Assembly (NCBI GenBank): GCA_023260935.1
Contig: JALQTL010000114.1
Coordinates: forward strand, 1-6,067
DNA: 6,067 nucleotides
Origin: Paracoccaceae bacterium
GTDB taxonomy: Bacteria; Pseudomonadota; Alphaproteobacteria; Rhodobacterales; Rhodobacteraceae
Reading direction: 5' to 3'
The notes under the pieces are model-generated. The model did not search any database. It was not told the DNA's origin and saw only the letters and a list, made by a program, of their open reading frames with translations. The position numbers were made by a program, and so were the translations under genes. Shown one piece after another: positions 5,726 to 6,067 of the stretch; positions within the stretch are counted from its first letter, which is position 1; every line of letters begins with the position of its first letter.

Positions 5726-5767
5726 CCCGCCACGCACCAAGGGCGACCGCCCAAGAGGTGCCCCGGC

Positions 5768-5860
<93 letters not shown>

Positions 5861-5898
5861 CGCAAGTATCTGATCCATACAGGATTTGTGCCGCCCAC

Positions 5899-5924
5899 TA
5901 GTGCAGATGGGTAGTGCAGATGAG
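5899..5924 (+). repeat. 13-bp tandem direct repeat upstream of the integrase gene
   Basis: TAGTGCAGATGGG (5899-5911) is followed directly by TAGTGCAGATGAG (5912-5924), identical at 12 of 13 positions. The repeats sit between the tRNA end and the integrase start. Closely spaced direct repeats here are typical of integrase arm-type or excisionase binding sites; replication slippage is an alternative. The second copy contains an in-frame ATG (5920) that is a possible alternative start. Confidence 0.75.
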
Positions 5925-5931
5925 ATACGCT

Positions 5932-6067
5932 ATGCCTAATCCAGAGTTGATCAACGGTGTCTGGCACCTCCGCCTACATGTCCCGAAAGATGTAGCTGCA
6001 GCCGCACGAGGAAAGACCTTACAAGTCCCCGTGGGCGACACACTGCGCCCTGCGAAGGTTGGCGCTG
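5932..6067 (+). CDS. Phage-type tyrosine recombinase/integrase, N-terminal fragment
   Basis: The frame is open from 5902 to the end of the window. From ATG 5932 it gives 45 residues: MPNPELINGVWHLRLHVPKDVAAAARGK, then TLQVPVGDTLRPAKVGA. The pattern 'short start, G-x-W/Y-x-x-R-x-x-VPKD, then a basic and L/V-P-V-G-D/T stretch with PAKV' is the N-terminal (DUF6538-like) domain found on many phage and island tyrosine integrases. The catalytic domain with its R-H-R-Y residues would lie beyond 6067 and cannot be checked. ATG 5920 and GTG 5914 are alternative starts; none has a good SD, and 5932 was chosen because it gives the common MP start and has a weak GAG-type site. CTA, TTA and GTA codons, rare in the genes to the left, support horizontal origin. 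Identification rests on a short sequence plus position directly after a tRNA gene. Confidence 0.72.
   Translation, partial: MPNPELINGVWHLRLHVPKDVAAAARGKTLQVPVGDTLRPAKVGA

Overview
The window looks like chromosomal DNA of an alphaproteobacterium, most likely a member of the Rhodobacteraceae/Paracoccaceae. The support is high GC with strong G/C third-position preference, an AspAT/prephenate-type aminotransferase starting MPFLSDTLARVKPSPT, an SdhE protein with the alphaproteobacterial RMRSWRRGTKEMDL block, an LdtR-like MarR regulator, and murA coupled to a DUF2948 gene. These are family-level impressions from reading the translations; no database search was run.

Layout, left to right. At 2-706 (+) lies the 3' part of a KpsC/LpsZ-type beta-Kdo transferase gene for capsule or surface polysaccharide lipid-anchor synthesis. 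It runs tail to tail, with a 7-bp overlap, into a minus-strand block read from right to left: an XRE-type regulator with a coiled-coil tail (1953-1552), sdhE for flavinylation of succinate dehydrogenase (1547-1275) and a MarR/LdtR-like regulator (1197-700). The first two are tightly coupled. The MarR gene is preceded by a 77-bp gap holding a perfect inverted repeat that looks like an operator. Divergent from this block, and sharing a ~90-bp promoter region with it, are a PLP-dependent aspartate/prephenate-type aminotransferase (2043-3245) and an uncharacterised 139-residue protein (3255-3674).

These converge on a second minus-strand operon: a 62-residue basic protein (5641-5453), murA for the first committed step of peptidoglycan synthesis (5443-4172) and a DUF2948 protein (4172-3696), whose start codon overlaps the murA stop as TAATG.

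The right end changes character. A complete tRNA-Thr(GGT) gene (5768-5842, with encoded CCA) is followed at once by lower-GC DNA with a 13-bp tandem repeat. The first ~45 codons of a probable tyrosine-recombinase integrase follow and run off the window at 6067. This arrangement is typical of the edge of a prophage or genomic island integrated into the 3' end of a tRNA gene. Everything left of the tRNA reads as ordinary core genome; any unusual system is likely to lie beyond the right edge, in the element served by this integrase. No CRISPR array, rRNA gene or insertion sequence was seen, and no gene-free stretch exceeds 300 bases.
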